From Prostheceraeus crozeri (lineage: Eukaryota > Platyhelminthes > Polycladida > Euryleptidae): a DNA stretch of 64,000 nt. The DNA lies in NCBI GenBank assembly GCA_907163375.1, contig CAJQUW010007924.1, positions 186,001 through 250,000 of the forward strand. The letters run 5' to 3'. Below, piece by piece: positions 21,384 to 33,493 of the stretch (the first letter of the stretch is position 1; every line of letters starts with the position of its first letter). Below the pieces are notes generated by a model. That model saw only the letters and a list, made by a program, of their open reading frames with translations, was not told the origin of the DNA and made no database searches. The translations under genes were made by a program, and so were the position numbers.

Positions 21384-23190
21384 CACTAGAAGTGCCGATT
21401 TTTGAATTGACGATTTTTAAAATTAAGTCCAGGTGTTGGCTTCCATTTTCCTTTCATGACATTTTTATCCACAATATCATTGCAGAAAAATCTTGTGGCT
21501 ATTGAAAAATTTACATAGATACAGGAAATACAGGTGTTTATACGTTTAAGCACCGATACCGTCAATTGACGACAGTTACGATATCAAATGTTATTCATTA
21601 AAAAATTGATTCAATGTTTCTAATTCTTTACGTAATGAGATCTATAATCATATTACATGATATTCTTGTATTGTTTTTATGCATATGGTAATGAATCATC
21701 AAATTCCTCCAATTATTGATTACTCAATTTTTCATTATTATTGCAGATACTAAGTAGTACTAGAATAAAGCGCATTACCAGAAAAATGAAAATCAAAACT
21801 TTATCACAAATTCCAATAAAAAATAGGCTGTAATCATGAATTATTCATCATAACACTGCCTACAAACCATAGCCTGGCATTTTCCGCTGACTGGACGATG
21901 ACACCATCTACACAGGTTAACTTTTCTATTCTTTTGCAGGTACACATGGACTTGACAGGTCACTCTCATCTCGAGAGGTGCTCCAGGATCTGATGGTACC
22001 ATCTCGAATTCATCGGCATCTGAGTTCCTTTGACAATTGTTGACGAAATGCTCGTCTGCTAATACGAGAATGTCTTTTCTCTCGATAAAGCACCCATGCA
22101 TTAACTCCTGCCACGTCAAGTATTGTAGAATACCACCAATGGCCAGCGACGAGTTATCAACCTTCGCTGATAACTGCCGGTACATTTGGTCAAGCATATC
22201 CACTCCATATTTGTTGTTGCTATAATAAAGAAACGTGTCTGCCTTTTTCTTACCATCTTCTTGACAAACTGCTCCTCGATGTTGAGTTTACAGGATATGC
22301 ACAACCTTCTTCGATTTCGCTTGATACCTCGTAAGGTGTAGCTCATCACTTTCGTAGAATACTGAGTCATGAAGCTGCAGAGTTAAGAGGCGGTGGTAGT
22401 TCGCGGAGGTTGGCTCTTACAGTACAAACGATAGTTGTTCGAACCTTGAGCAAGAGATTGGCCAGCTGTTTGGAAGTATAAAAATTGTCAACTGTCACAT
22501 TGTATCCCTTGTTGTAAAGAGATTCCATAAGTGTTTGAACAACGTGAGTTGCAAGCGACTTACACCGAGTATCATCACGTCCAAGATATATGGTTTGATC
22601 TTATGACAAAACTTAGTTGGAACGTTGGCCAGAATCAAAAATTTTATCCCGAACTTGTCGGGTTTTGAATGGATGTACTGCGTGAACGGCATCGCGTTTT
22701 TGTTGGAAATAATTGTTTATCTATTGTCAGTGACGGAGAAGGACGATAACAACATTGGGAATTAGTCACAAAACGATTCAAAACTGTTGAGATCAGGCAA
22801 AATTGGTCATGCTGTAGATTACGGCGGCGATCTTGTCGGCGATCAAATCTCAAAAACTTCTTGATTGCATCCTTTGACGAGTAAACTAAATCTAACTCTC
22901 GACATCATGAATGTCGTACGAAAATAAGATAGGGAAATCTGACTGATGAGATGGGATAAAATTATTCACATTCAGCAATCAATAAAATAAATACGCGTGA
23001 ACAAATTGTATTATTTTCATTTGTTTTATGTAGAATGGGTGTTTGATATTATAGTTCTTGGGAAAATAGATGCTGTACGGTATTCTTGAACAGAAAAAGT
23101 ATATAAATAGTGACTAAGATAAGCAATCGTCAATTGACGGTTGACGGATTTGGCGCCTATAGGTACATTAGTACGTCGGCGCTTTTAGTG
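21384..23190 (-). mobile_element. Fossil piggyBac transposon
   Basis: The left end CACTAGAAGTGCCGA, preceded by TTAA at 21380, pairs with the right end, which reads CACTAAAAGCGCCGA inverted and is followed by TTTA (a one-base-mutated TTAA). A further inverted word, CGTCAATTGACG, occurs near both ends (about 21557 and 23129). The interior encodes piggyBac transposase pieces on the minus strand. At 1807 bp it is shorter than typical piggyBacs (about 2.4 kb), because most of the N-terminal transposase part is gone. Confidence 0.85.
21841..22860 (-). pseudogene. piggyBac transposase, frameshifted and truncated
   Basis: Read 5'-3' on the minus strand, pieces occur in piggyBac order in different frames. 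First is P-S-P-S-L-T-I-D-K-Q-L-F-P (about 22720), where the family has the S-[LI]-D-E region. Then comes F-T-Q-Y-I-H-S-K-P-D-K-F-G-I-K (about 22660). Next are D-M-L-D-Q-M (about 22200) and T-R-R-W-P-L-V-V-F-Y-N (about 22130). The C-terminal cysteine cluster C-R-W-C-H-R-P-V-S-G-K-C plus C-R-Q-C is followed by the stop at 21841. At least three frame changes are needed, so it cannot make an active enzyme. The N-terminal half is missing. Confidence 0.85.
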
Positions 23191-24922
23191 TTTAGCGCAG
23201 CAAAAAAATCCCTACACTATGAACAATATTTTGAAAATCGGTTCTTTCTCAATAGAATTAAAGAGAAATTCAATCAAATCGCTTCTACATTTGGTGGCGA
23301 TTTGGGGTAACTGCTAATTTTACATTAACTTTATGCATGCTAATTTGAAGCCGTTATTTGTAATGAAGTCCGTAGCACCACTGGCATGGAAGAAATGTCC
23401 GGAATGAAATAAACAGATTAAAGCTGGTGTCTGATGTAGTCTGAGTTAAACTGAGCTTAAATGGATGAGAATTCCCTGAATTCATGTATAATCGTATCTT
23501 GTGCAAAAATATGACGCGAGAAAGGGAGTATAGAAGTTAAAACCTTAGGGACAAGCGGATTCTCATTTTGCTAAAATGTATTTCACCATCATCCGCATGA
23601 AATACAAATTGACAAAGCACACTCACAAACGAAAAGAATTATGAGTAAATTATTTTCAGCACATTCGCATATCGTGGACGAAAAAGAATTCGAAAATCAT
23701 GTTACGTATTCAACGAAATAGAATTAACAAAAAGTAGAGACGAAAACTTTGACTGTAAATCATGAAATAGAGTTGTTAAACCAACAATATCAACATACTT
23801 TGCTTTTGAATCATCCTGGTTTCTTGCTCCTCGTATTTACGGAGAATTTCAATGTGCCTCTACAGCGAACACGTTCAAGACTCAAAAAGCGAGTCCAAGA
23901 CTTCGGATATGCGACTAAAACCATTCAGTACTGTCATCCTCAATTTCGATGCAGTCGAACGAGGAAATTATGCATATTGAAAAGTTATGGTTTCCGGACA
24001 CAAGAATTCAAGATTTCTATTGAATGACCCTGAATGATCTTTATCAGTTCATTTAATTATTGATTTCAAATTCTTTATTGACAAGTACATTTACCTCAAG
24101 AGCACATTGCCATTAAATTTAAAGATGCTTTGAAAAGAGTGCATAGGAAGTTAGTTCAGCCGTCAAAATGACATCCGTTTAGGACACGTCGTGAAAGACA
24201 TTGACTGAATATATTTGATGTTGATATTCTGTTTCAATTTTTTTTCACATCTATGGCACAAATATATCCTAATTCTTCGTTAAGCTCTTTAGAATGCTTT
24301 TAGAGTTCTGTTTCAGATAAAAAATGACGCAACACTAGAAAAATAATTAATTATATGACCCAAGCTGTGGGTGGCGGTTAGCTGATAAATGCAAAGATAA
24401 CAAGTAGATATTCCCTATCGCAATGAATGACTGAGGTATTCTGAAGATTATCTCTGTTGCGCAATGGCTGCATGCATTACAACGTCGGAACATCGTACGT
24501 ACATGAGAGTCAACTGCCGAGCGATTTTCTTATTCAATGATCTATCATGTCAGTTTAAATGAGGAACGCGATTATGCAAGATTATCTTTACTTTCATAAG
24601 TGATAAATTTCCTAGATCAAAATACACTAACGAGTGCAATAACTACATACAAATTAGGTATACCATTGAACTATCACATGTACTTTTCAGATATAGACCA
24701 AGTTTGACAGACCGACTTACAACATGAGATCTGAACCCAGCAAAGACTTTGAATAAAGCTATTAAATTAACACAGTCTTCGAAAAGCTGAGAAGGATTCG
24801 GAAACAGTTTTGGGCTTAGACTTGAATATCTGTTATGATTAGTACATATGCTTATATTGAACAATTCTGGATTTGCCTATTAAGTATCATTAGCATACCA
24901 ATAGAGTAAGTATATTATTATA
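23191..24922. other. Intergenic DNA between piggyBac and the Tc1/mariner-like element
   Basis: AT-rich sequence with small unrelated open frames, the longest 92 codons. No motif, repeat or RNA gene is visible. Confidence 0.55.
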
Positions 24923-26421
24923 CAGGGTGATTCAAAACTCGCCCTACATAGGGAAAAACCTCTTTTTATCCAAAAATACATTTATTATAGCAACAAAACA
25001 AAAAAGTAAAGCATGGAGTGAACTAAATCAAGTGCTCTATATGAGCACCCTCCAGTAAATGGCAGCTTCGAATGCGTTCTTCCCAATTGCGTCTCACTTT
25101 GGTGAGAACAGGTGAAATGCTCCTGCTTGCCTCACGAATCCGGTTCTTCAGGTGTTCCAAATCTCTCAGGTTGACGCGAGACACCATAGCCTTCAAATGG
25201 CCCCACAAATAAAAGTCAAGCGGTGAGAGATCTGGTGACCTCGGCGGCCATTCCACTGGACCTCTGCGGCCGATCCAATGGCCCGGAAATTGTTGGTCCA
25301 ACCTTCGACGAACACAAAGTCCATAATGGGGAGGAGCACCATCCTGTTGGAAATACCTGGGAAAATCTCCGTCTTCCGTCAAAGGGATGGCATGACAGAT
25401 ATCTTTCAAGAGTCAAGCTGTCTTCGAAGAAAAAGGGTCCAATTATCCTGATACTCCACAATCCGCACCACACCATCAACCTCTGAGCACCTTGCATCTT
25501 CGATGGATCCATCCAGTGCGGATTGACATCACTCCAGTATCGAATGTTTTGCCGGTTCACTTCTCCATTGACTGTCCATCTCGGAAATGGCCCACTCGCA
25601 AAACTCCATGCGACGATTCGGGTCGTCCTCGGTAAGGTGCTGCGTCATTTGGATCTTAAACGGATGCCACTTGTTCTCCTTCGTAATGCGGATGATGCTG
25701 GACTGACTGACTCCGATTTCTGCAGACAACCGACGTGTACTTTTGGTTGGACTGTTGGCGAAAGCGGCCAGAAAATTCGTAGCGGTGTCCTCATCAGTTG
25801 ATGTACGTGGACGGCCACTTCTTTTTCTATTTTCCACGCTCCCAGTTTTTGAACTTGGCGATGCGTTTTGCGACAGCATCGTGAGTGACCTGTGAACCGC
25901 CGCTGTGCCGTGCGTTGAATTCTGCAGCAACCTTGCGACAGATTCCCGTTCCAGATAGGAGAACAATTTCGATACGCTTGTCTTGGAAAGGCATTGCAGA
26001 CAAGACAAGAGTGACCTGACTTTGCATTCACCTGACCGCATTCTGACTTTGCTTTTAAACATTTCGATTTCTACGAATACTAATCACCTCTCAAGACTCA
26101 GAAGAACAATATCGAAATCAATGACTACGAACTACGAAGCCTTAGCTTTGGAACAAAGCATGTGTGAATTCAGCACCATTCATACATGCAACTCTTGATA
26201 GCATACGACTCGGTGCACATGGATGTCAAACAATGTCCTATCAAATCTACCACACTGCAACCAAGATGTGGTTAATCGGTCAAATTGCGTGTACAATGAT
26301 GAATTCTAACGTAATTCACGGAAATACACGTACATCTGTACAAATCTGTGTCACACCACGCAAGAACTTGGCGACATATTTTTGTATCTTCCCTATGTAT
26401 GGCGACTTTTGAATCACCTTG
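24923..26421 (-). mobile_element. Tc1/mariner-superfamily transposon, full-length with TA duplication
   Basis: Both ends survive. The left begins CAGGGTGATTCAAAACTCGC, and the right, inverted, begins CAAGGTGATTCAAAAGTCGC. The two arms continue to match through the word TACATAGGGAA. TA dinucleotides flank both sides (24921-24922 and 26422-26423). The 1499-bp length and the minus-strand transposase inside are normal for the superfamily. The coding region is broken, so this copy is dead but structurally complete. Confidence 0.9.
25023..26027 (-). pseudogene. Tc1/mariner-type transposase, frameshifted, first catalytic Asp lost
   Basis: N-terminal helix-turn-helix sequence (F-N-A-R-H-S-G-G, H-D-A-V-A-K-R-I) is followed in another frame by K-R-S-G-R-P-R-T-S-T-D-E and R-L-S-A-E-I-G-V-S-Q-S-S-I. 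A third frame gives N-R-Q-N-I-R-Y-W-S-D. A fourth gives the Q-Q-D-G-A-P-P-H motif with the second catalytic Asp, then W-P-P-R-S-P-D-L-S-P-L-D-F-Y-L-W-G with the third. At least three frameshifts separate these parts. The block normally holding the first Asp (S-D-E-A), between E-W-A-I-S-E-M and V-N-G-E-V-N-R, is absent, which looks like a short deletion near 25570. Confidence 0.88.
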
Positions 26422-26442
26422 TATTATATTATTATAATATTA

Positions 26443-27376
26443 TGTAGAGTAGCATCTCAGTATTTATTAAATCCCCAATGTGTAAGCAGTTTCGTTTTTA
26501 TTAAATAAACTCGAGTTGTGACCCAGTGCCATATGAACATTTATTATTGTTTCGGAGAAATTAACACGGAAGTGACAGATCATAATAGCACTACAGAAAA
26601 AGAATAGCATTTCAAAAATCCTCTGTGTCACGACAACCTTGCAGAGGCAATGTCTGTTAAATTTTGTTTCTATGGAGGTGCCTAGGTATTGCTTTAATGC
26701 ACTTAAGCGTGAACTTACGAATGCACTTTTCTTAAGCGTGATCATGTCACTTAAACTACCTGTCACTGAAAGAGCAAAATGTCATGATCAAATACAATGA
26801 TCATAATTAACTTTAAAGGATGTAAATGGGTCCACAATATTATTCAGATAAGAAATTGAATATAAATTTAGTGAATCATTAAATCAAATGACTATGAAAA
26901 TTGAATTAATTCACGCAAATAGAGTTGAATTCTAGCTGGATAGAGCATCATTCTAACCATTTATAACTCAATTTTACACGCGGATTTTTATTGACCACAG
27001 AATGCAGATCTATTTGGACTAGGGGGAAAAGTAGAATGAGATCACAACTTTTGTATGTAGGCTTACATTAAAATGTGGTTCATGAAATTCCTTTATAATC
27101 AGCTAAATTTCCGTTTTCTTTGGACAGTTTCTTGCAAATTTTCATTCTTTTTTGACATCTAATCAGTATCATACTGCTTGTGTTATAAAGTCTGAAGTAT
27201 CAAATCACAAGTATATAAACACTGAAGTAATTTACAAAAAATGGTTTTTGATCAAATATTCTTTTAAACTGCAGGAACGTAATCTGCACAAAAAAAGTAA
27301 ATCTTTTGATGTAAAAATTTTTACGGTATGCTTCTATTTTTTGAGGCGACAATCTAGCTACCTACTAAATGTCTTT
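26443..27376 (+). repeat. Diverged about 0.95-kb non-coding duplication, copy 1
   Basis: The segment aligns collinearly and in the same orientation with 51652-52648. Shared anchors include TGATCATGTCACT followed by GAAAGAGCAAAAT, GGGTCCACAAT, ATAATGTGGTTCAT-like words and AGTATATAAACAC. Substitutions and small indels are frequent throughout. No frame is conserved between the copies and no terminal repeats are visible. It begins only about 20 bp from the right end of the Tc1/mariner-like element. Confidence 0.8.
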
Positions 27377-27607
27377 GACTGGCAACTATATCTATATCGC
27401 AACTCTTATGGTTTTGACGGTTTGCAGATAGAATGAAAACATGTCAACATTTTGATATCGTATAGATTTGTAAAGATTTCAAGAGCCTACAGAATTTTAG
27501 GACAAAACTTCGTCATATAAATTAAATGGTGTTGTTACTGGAAGTTACTGGTTGAGAGCGTCGCTGTGAATGATGTCGGTAATGATTCAAAAATGAAAAA
27601 TTGTATA

Positions 27608-27782
27608 CGAGGGTCATCCTAAAAGTTCTCTGTATTGCATTATGAAAAAATGAAAATATGCATCTGTAATCCAAAATTACTTTTATTTAACACTCATGGG
27701 TATCATTACTCAGTATAATGTCCTTCCAGGTCCACACACTTCAATTAAACAACAAAACAGAGAACTTTTAGGATGACCCTCG
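27608..27782 (-). mobile_element. Internally deleted mariner (175 bp) with C-terminal transposase stub
   Basis: The left end CGAGGGTCATCCTAAAAGTT has an exact inverted copy at the right end (AACTTTTAGGATGACCCTCG), and TA flanks each side. The termini match the CGAGGG-type ends common in mariner elements. Between them the minus strand still reads K-C-V-D-L-E-G-H-Y-T-E-stop, the usual mariner transposase C-terminus. It is therefore a direct internal-deletion derivative. The perfectly matching ends suggest a young copy. Confidence 0.88.
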
Positions 27783-30124
27783 TATTACTCCATGATAGAG
27801 TGTTCCGCGTATCAGAAGTTGTGATAAGAAATAGAGCAATTGTTATGCCAGCCTATAAATCAGTTTCATGAAATAAAGAATAAGCTGACTCCAAAGACTA
27901 TATTTTTGTACATCTGTGTTTAGTATATATGTAGATACTAAAGGTAAAATTGACTGTAGATCTGTATACTTTTCTCATTTTTATGAAAGCAACAGCTGAC
28001 GCTTTAGTAAAACTTATGCCATCGGTTTAGCTGCTCAATCAGTTTTCGAATAAATTATAAAATTCGACAAGGAGTGACATGATTCATTTTGCTTATGTTG
28101 TATAATGCATACTCAATTTCCCAGATTGTTTAATTGATTTTCCTGTTCATGAGGTGTTTTGTTATCATTTGAATGATCTCCGGAAAAAGTTTCGCATTAG
28201 ATCGTGAGTAATTTTAAGGTATTACTACGGTGATATACCGAAATACCTAGATTTCTGCTAACATTTTTCACTTCCTGTGATGCATTTAAATTTGAATTTT
28301 TTGTATGATGGTAATTGCATATTAAGATAACGGAAATATGTTGGTTTTACAAGAATTTCAATCACGAATTTCAACATGCATCAAGGTTGTAGCTCCGGTC
28401 AGGTTTTACTCGACCCAACCCAAACGGCACCCTCTTTGGGAAATCTCAACCATGTTTTCATTCAATTACAGGTCAGTTAAGCCAACAAGCTTCTCTGACG
28501 AATCTTTCATATACGCTATTATCTCTACGCACCTAAATCCCTACTCCCTAAGAGCAAAATACAGTGTGACCTAAAACCTATAGCCTTTCATGTAATTTCA
28601 ACGAAAAGGTACCACCTTCTCGATACCAAAACAACAATGGACTTTGAATCGGAATCAAATTAGCAAGAGCCAACCTTAGGCGAAGCACGGTTAATATTTA
28701 AATAGCAAATCTTGCCATACAGAAAGTAAAACCACTGTCAAAAATATGAATAAAACATAAATATAAAGGTTAATATTATTCAAATGGTAGGCATCCTGTA
28801 TGAATATGAGTAGAACATAAGAAAAAGATTTTAATAAATTACGAGAAATCCTGCCGGTCGAATTACGAGAAATTCTGAGTGAAAGGAATTATCGCACTAG
28901 AGTGGCGGCCGAGTCCCTCCTTATCGCTCAACAAGAGGGAAATTTGATGAATAGCTGTATGGGAGGGGCGACACTACAACACCTGCGGTGACACAACCAA
29001 CAGCCGGTCTGAAGATCCGAGTGACTTATGTCAACATACGGATTAGTGTAAATGAGTTAAATGTAGACCATCTCAGTTTGATTTCACTTCGGTTGAAAAA
29101 GGCTCACGAAACGTACCGAACACTCCGTGTTTTCATTTACCTGGGTCGGCGCTTAGCAGTAACCTTACTTCATAAATTTTTTCAAGTAGGGTAAGCAGCA
29201 TGATATGAATATGCAGCATAGTTAACTTCCGAATAGCATGTTATCAACATTACAGGTGCTTTATCTCACATATCAAGGAATTTGGAGGTTGCCAAATCTC
29301 CTGAAGGGGCATGAATAATTCCATTGTAATGCTGTCAATTAGACATAATTGTTTTTAAAAAAGTTTTGCAGTGCGATCTGCTGATATAACCCATAACAAG
29401 ATCTGCACTTTAGTTTTCACGTAATTTGAATCATGTCGGTAGCCAAGCAGATTTTACAGAGAAACATCCACAGACAAGCCATATCTTCACAATCCGATCA
29501 GTGGTAACCAAGGTCGAACTTTTATTGTTCGTTTGATATTTAATCGGCACTTGTAAAAGTACGAGTATATACAATACAACGACATTAGCTACCTTTTTGA
29601 TGAATTGCCATCAATTTTTCACATGATATCGGTACAAGTAATTTTTGTAATTAGTGGAGAACCTAGGAAGTCGCAAAAATTTGAGCGATAAAAGTAAAGC
29701 AACAGTACTGGTGCCTTCGACGGCGAATACACTGTACCAAACATACATGTATTCTAGATAGTTTATAGCGTTGGGCAAGAGGGCCGCGTGATATGGATGC
29801 ATATTTTTTCTTTGAGTCATAAGCAATGAGAACCAGTCGTTGAACTTAATGAAATCAACCATATAGCTGGAAAATCGTTATTGATTAATAATTGAAAAAT
29901 TATTTATTGATATTTACTTTTATCAGACAATGTGATTTTTGAATATTTTGCATCGTTTTCTGAGAAGTAAGATATTTTACAAATAACTTTGATTAAGGGA
30001 AACGATGATTTCTGTACATAATTATTCATATTTTCCAATCTTGTTTCGTATTGGTGAGCTAACTGCAAATGCCGGTAACTTTCGAGCTTCATAGATTTTG
30101 AAGTGTTTGAAATTATTTTTTAAA

Positions 30125-30499
30125 ATCGGGGTGATATGGACATGTATTATGCATGTTTCATCTTTCCATGAAGCTATCGATTGCAATTTGCCAATGCAAA
30201 TTGGACTAGATTTGATGACAATGAATGTGGAAATGTTATTATTATTTCAAATGAAAGCTTTTTGTCAATGAAACAGGGAAGCAATTGAATAGAAATCGAT
30301 TTACATGCAGAATTTTGGTTATATCAAGCTTTCAGCTGGACTTCACTGAATCCACGTTCCCAATAATTTCAAAAATAGAGTCAAGTGATGTGAAAAATAT
30401 CGATGTAAACTGATTTTGTTACTTAAGTTAGATTTTCAGCTTTCTATAGTATAACTAGGTTTCGTAACCGTTGAATCTACGTTTCCATATCACCCCGAT
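30125..30499. mobile_element. MITE with ATCGGGGTGATATGGA terminal inverted repeats
   Basis: ATCGGGGTGATATGGA at 30125-30140 has an exact inverted copy TCCATATCACCCCGAT at 30484-30499, giving a 375-bp element. The interior is AT-rich and has no coding frame. No clear target duplication is visible and the superfamily is unknown. Confidence 0.7.
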
Positions 30500-32634
30500 C
30501 TTATAGTCTCACAATTGATCTGAGGAGAGCATACAAATTATTAGGAATGGAAAAGAGGATTTGAATTTGCTTGTTGATTATTTCGATTCATTTCAGAGCC
30601 TGATTTAGTGTGTTTTATTAACCCGTTGACAAAAACTGTCGAGAAGTTTCATCAGTTAAGGTGAACGATTGAGCGTCATACAAGGCCTTGTAAGTGCCAA
30701 TTCACTGGGAGGGTGATCCGTAGTTCCGAAATCGGTACACCCTATGCACACACCAAGGTTTACAGCATCCGCATCACTTCTCTAGAGAATAGAGAACATA
30801 AGCTCAAAATTGTATACTATTTAATGGGAAGAAAAAATGGATAATATGAAAGTGAATTTTAATTACTTTGTTCTTCAACTTCAGAATGCATTAAAGTGGA
30901 AACTGGCGAGTACAACCACAGAAATAGTCAAATTGGGGTAACGACATGAATTGTTCATGTTGCAAAGCGGAATGGCAAAATACAATCGAAGATTGGTATG
31001 AACTGCGGAACATCAGACAATCGTTGTTGCAAAAACAGCATTGGAACATTCAGATGTTAGGCCTATATGCTCCTTAACGGCTGTCCTGCCCTGGAAAAAG
31101 TGCTCCACCTGCCAAGCAAGGTCTCCTGGACCCCATTGCTCCAATGTATTATTATCAATTTTTGATGAAAAGTAATCGACTCAATTTCATATCGTCATAG
31201 CCTTTAAAGCACACCAATGCATAGAAATGATATTTTTATAACTGAAAATTATCCATGACACATTCAGAGTGCAATTTAGAACTCCCGTCTAGGTCTGCCA
31301 TCTGCGAGAAGAATGATGTATAATTTAGCATATCAATATCAGCACTTTAATGGCAAAAATTTAGTCTGATGATGACAATTAAGTCGCGTTCTATGAATTC
31401 AACAACACTTTTCTACCGAAAGCATAAAATTACATGACATACGAAATGCACAGTTTGAAAATATTTTCCGATGTTTGTCTTAACGTGTGCACCTCATATC
31501 ATGCTACTTGTACCTATATTCTGACTCCAGAAATGATCACAATTTGCTAAAGACAAAAACGAAGCAAAATATTTATCTACGAGTATAATGAGAGCACTAT
31601 AACTGCATCAAATATGAGCTGATAGAATGCTGGACTAAAATTGTTAACAAACTTTGGTCTACACATGTAGGCCTATATATATATCTGGAGGCAATGTCAT
31701 TATCAGGGGAAAGCTGAATTCAATCACAATCATTGTGTGCATTGTATGTGAGCAATGTTCATAGGACACTGTTGTGGCTAATTGAGACACTGGGGACAAA
31801 GAGGATTAGTTTCTGTCTTCTACTGAAATCTGAAGTGGTCAGGCAAATTTGAGTGTATGATCGCATTCAAGGGCGTTGAGGACATGTTCTTCGTTTGTAT
31901 GCAATCTATATACATATGCATGAAGCTTCGCCGCCAATTTGAAATGTTAAGCCTGTGTGAAGGCTTCATAAAAGTTAATAGAAGCTACCCGAATTCTTTG
32001 AGGAAGCAATAATGTTACCTGTTCATGTGATCTGCTCGCGTCAGTATGGCCCAATTTGTACATTGTGCTCTCATCTCGCATGGGCCTACAGCATAGGACC
32101 ATCGTCCTGTTGGCTTGAAGGTTTTATGGTTGTAGAGGCTTTTGTCCGCAACATCCTGACCAGATGCTATTGCATGGTGGTCAGCTTTGTGCTGTTTTTT
32201 CCTGGGCAGGAACATTGGATGGAACTATGGTTTCTTTATTCCAAAAAGAAACAAAAAAATGAGGTAGATTAGGCCTACTTCTTTTCTGCTTGCAGGTTTC
32301 TAATTTTGTTGGCCTACCACGAGTAGGTACATGCGGTTTGGAAACGACGACATTCTGTTTCTTTCGAAAACGTCCACACAATTCCTGATGGCGTCATCTC
32401 CACCAAAAATTTTCCACTGATCCGGCGGTCTTCTTTCTTACGGCCAAGTGTCAGAATGAGTACCTACATTTCTTGTTACCATTTTTCTTTATAGCGAAAA
32501 AATGAGAACACTCCCTCGTTATGGCGACGTTTTTGATTTATAAGACACAAATAAAATGTCAAAAAGGCCCGACGTTTCTTCCGCCGCGGACTTATTCATG
32601 GGCAAACTGGCATTGGTGAGCGATGGTTTAAATA

Positions 32635-33055
32635 TCAAAAATGACTTCTCATCAATTCGTGTTTCCTATTCATGGATGGACAATGGATCCTGATGTACTT
32701 CGTTTCAGCCATCCCTAGTATGAATAGGGTTGCTGAAGCGATCGATGATATCGACATCAAAGTCTTCTGCAGAAAAAGAACGATCAGAATGACGTAGGAC
32801 AATATGATCTGTGATGGCACTCGCACTGTCTAGATTATCAATGCTTCTACGATGTTCAGCAAAACGAAAGTCGGAGGGTCGATTCGTAGAGCCAATGTGA
32901 CACCTATTGCATAATCTGCACGTAAATCGATATACAACATGGCGCATGCTACAATTATACCTATTAGGAAGCGCTTTACAAACTTTGCAGTTACATTTTT
33001 CAGTACAACTAAAATTGAAATTGCTGCTAATTTTGGTACCGGGTTGATTTATCAC
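32635..33055 (-). pseudogene. Penelope-like retroelement C-terminal GIY-YIG domain, 5'-truncated
   Basis: The minus strand encodes a cysteine-rich linker (C-T-E-K-C-N-C-K-V-C) followed by V-Y-R-F-T-C-R-L-C-N-R-C-H-I-G-S-T. That is the [V/I]-Y-x-[I/L]-x-C-x-x-C-x-x-x-Y-I-G-x-T start of a GIY-YIG nuclease, with Y-I-G changed to H-I-G. It continues R-x-x-E-H-R-R-S-I, and after a frameshift near 32740 A-E-T-K-Y-I-R-I-H-C-P-S-M-N-R, then a stop at 32635. Such domains follow the reverse transcriptase in Penelope-like elements. No RT is found upstream, so the copy is 5'-truncated, as target-primed insertion often leaves. Confidence 0.75.
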
Positions 33056-33057
33056 TA

Positions 33058-33138
33058 TGATAGGTAATTCGTAATTCTTAGTTAATTTGTTTTAATTCTT
33101 AGTTATTCTTAGTAATTCTTAGTTAATTCTTACTTAAT
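33058..33138 (+). repeat. Irregular TTAGTTAATTC tandem repeat
   Basis: Words of the type AATTCTTAGTTA recur five or six times with small changes directly next to the truncated Penelope-like fragment. This may be a simple repeat or the junction left by insertion. Confidence 0.6.
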
Positions 33139-33493
33139 AGTCGCTCGCGAAATTTAATTTTAAATTGACTTTGTTAGAATAGTTATGGTTACTAGTCGCA
33201 GACTTATTAACGCTAGGGTACTTGGTGTAGGTAATTAATGAGTACATACATAATGATGTACATCATATGTAATACTATTGCATCAGGGTAGCACTGGGAT
33301 GGACTCTTCATATTGGATCTTCTATCTACATGCACACCAATTCCGTCAGCTTCATCGTCTAGCTGTTGACCATGTCATTTTCGAAATCAACCGCTGCGGT
33401 ATAGCGGAATTCGTCACGCAGCACTGTCTTATATCGGCCTACTGCTCACAAGAGATGTTCACCTGAGAACTGGTTCGTTAGAAGAAACATCGA

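Larger units (their letters stand above)
26422..32634. other. Gene-poor intergenic DNA
   Basis: This stretch contains copy 1 of a diverged non-coding duplication (26443-27376), a 175-bp deleted mariner (27608-27782) and a terminal-repeat MITE (30125-30499), each listed separately. The small island 28850-29190 is somewhat more GC-rich but shows no recognisable coding signal. Nothing else can be supported. Confidence 0.55.

Noticed and set aside
28850-29190. Slightly GC-richer patch as a gene
   Set aside because: No open frame over 70 codons, no recognisable peptide and no splice-site pair.
32181-32381. Minus-strand ORF with an AT-hook-like R-G-R-P-T-K
   Set aside because: A single short motif in 66 codons with no splice context; it may be chance or the tail of a decayed element.
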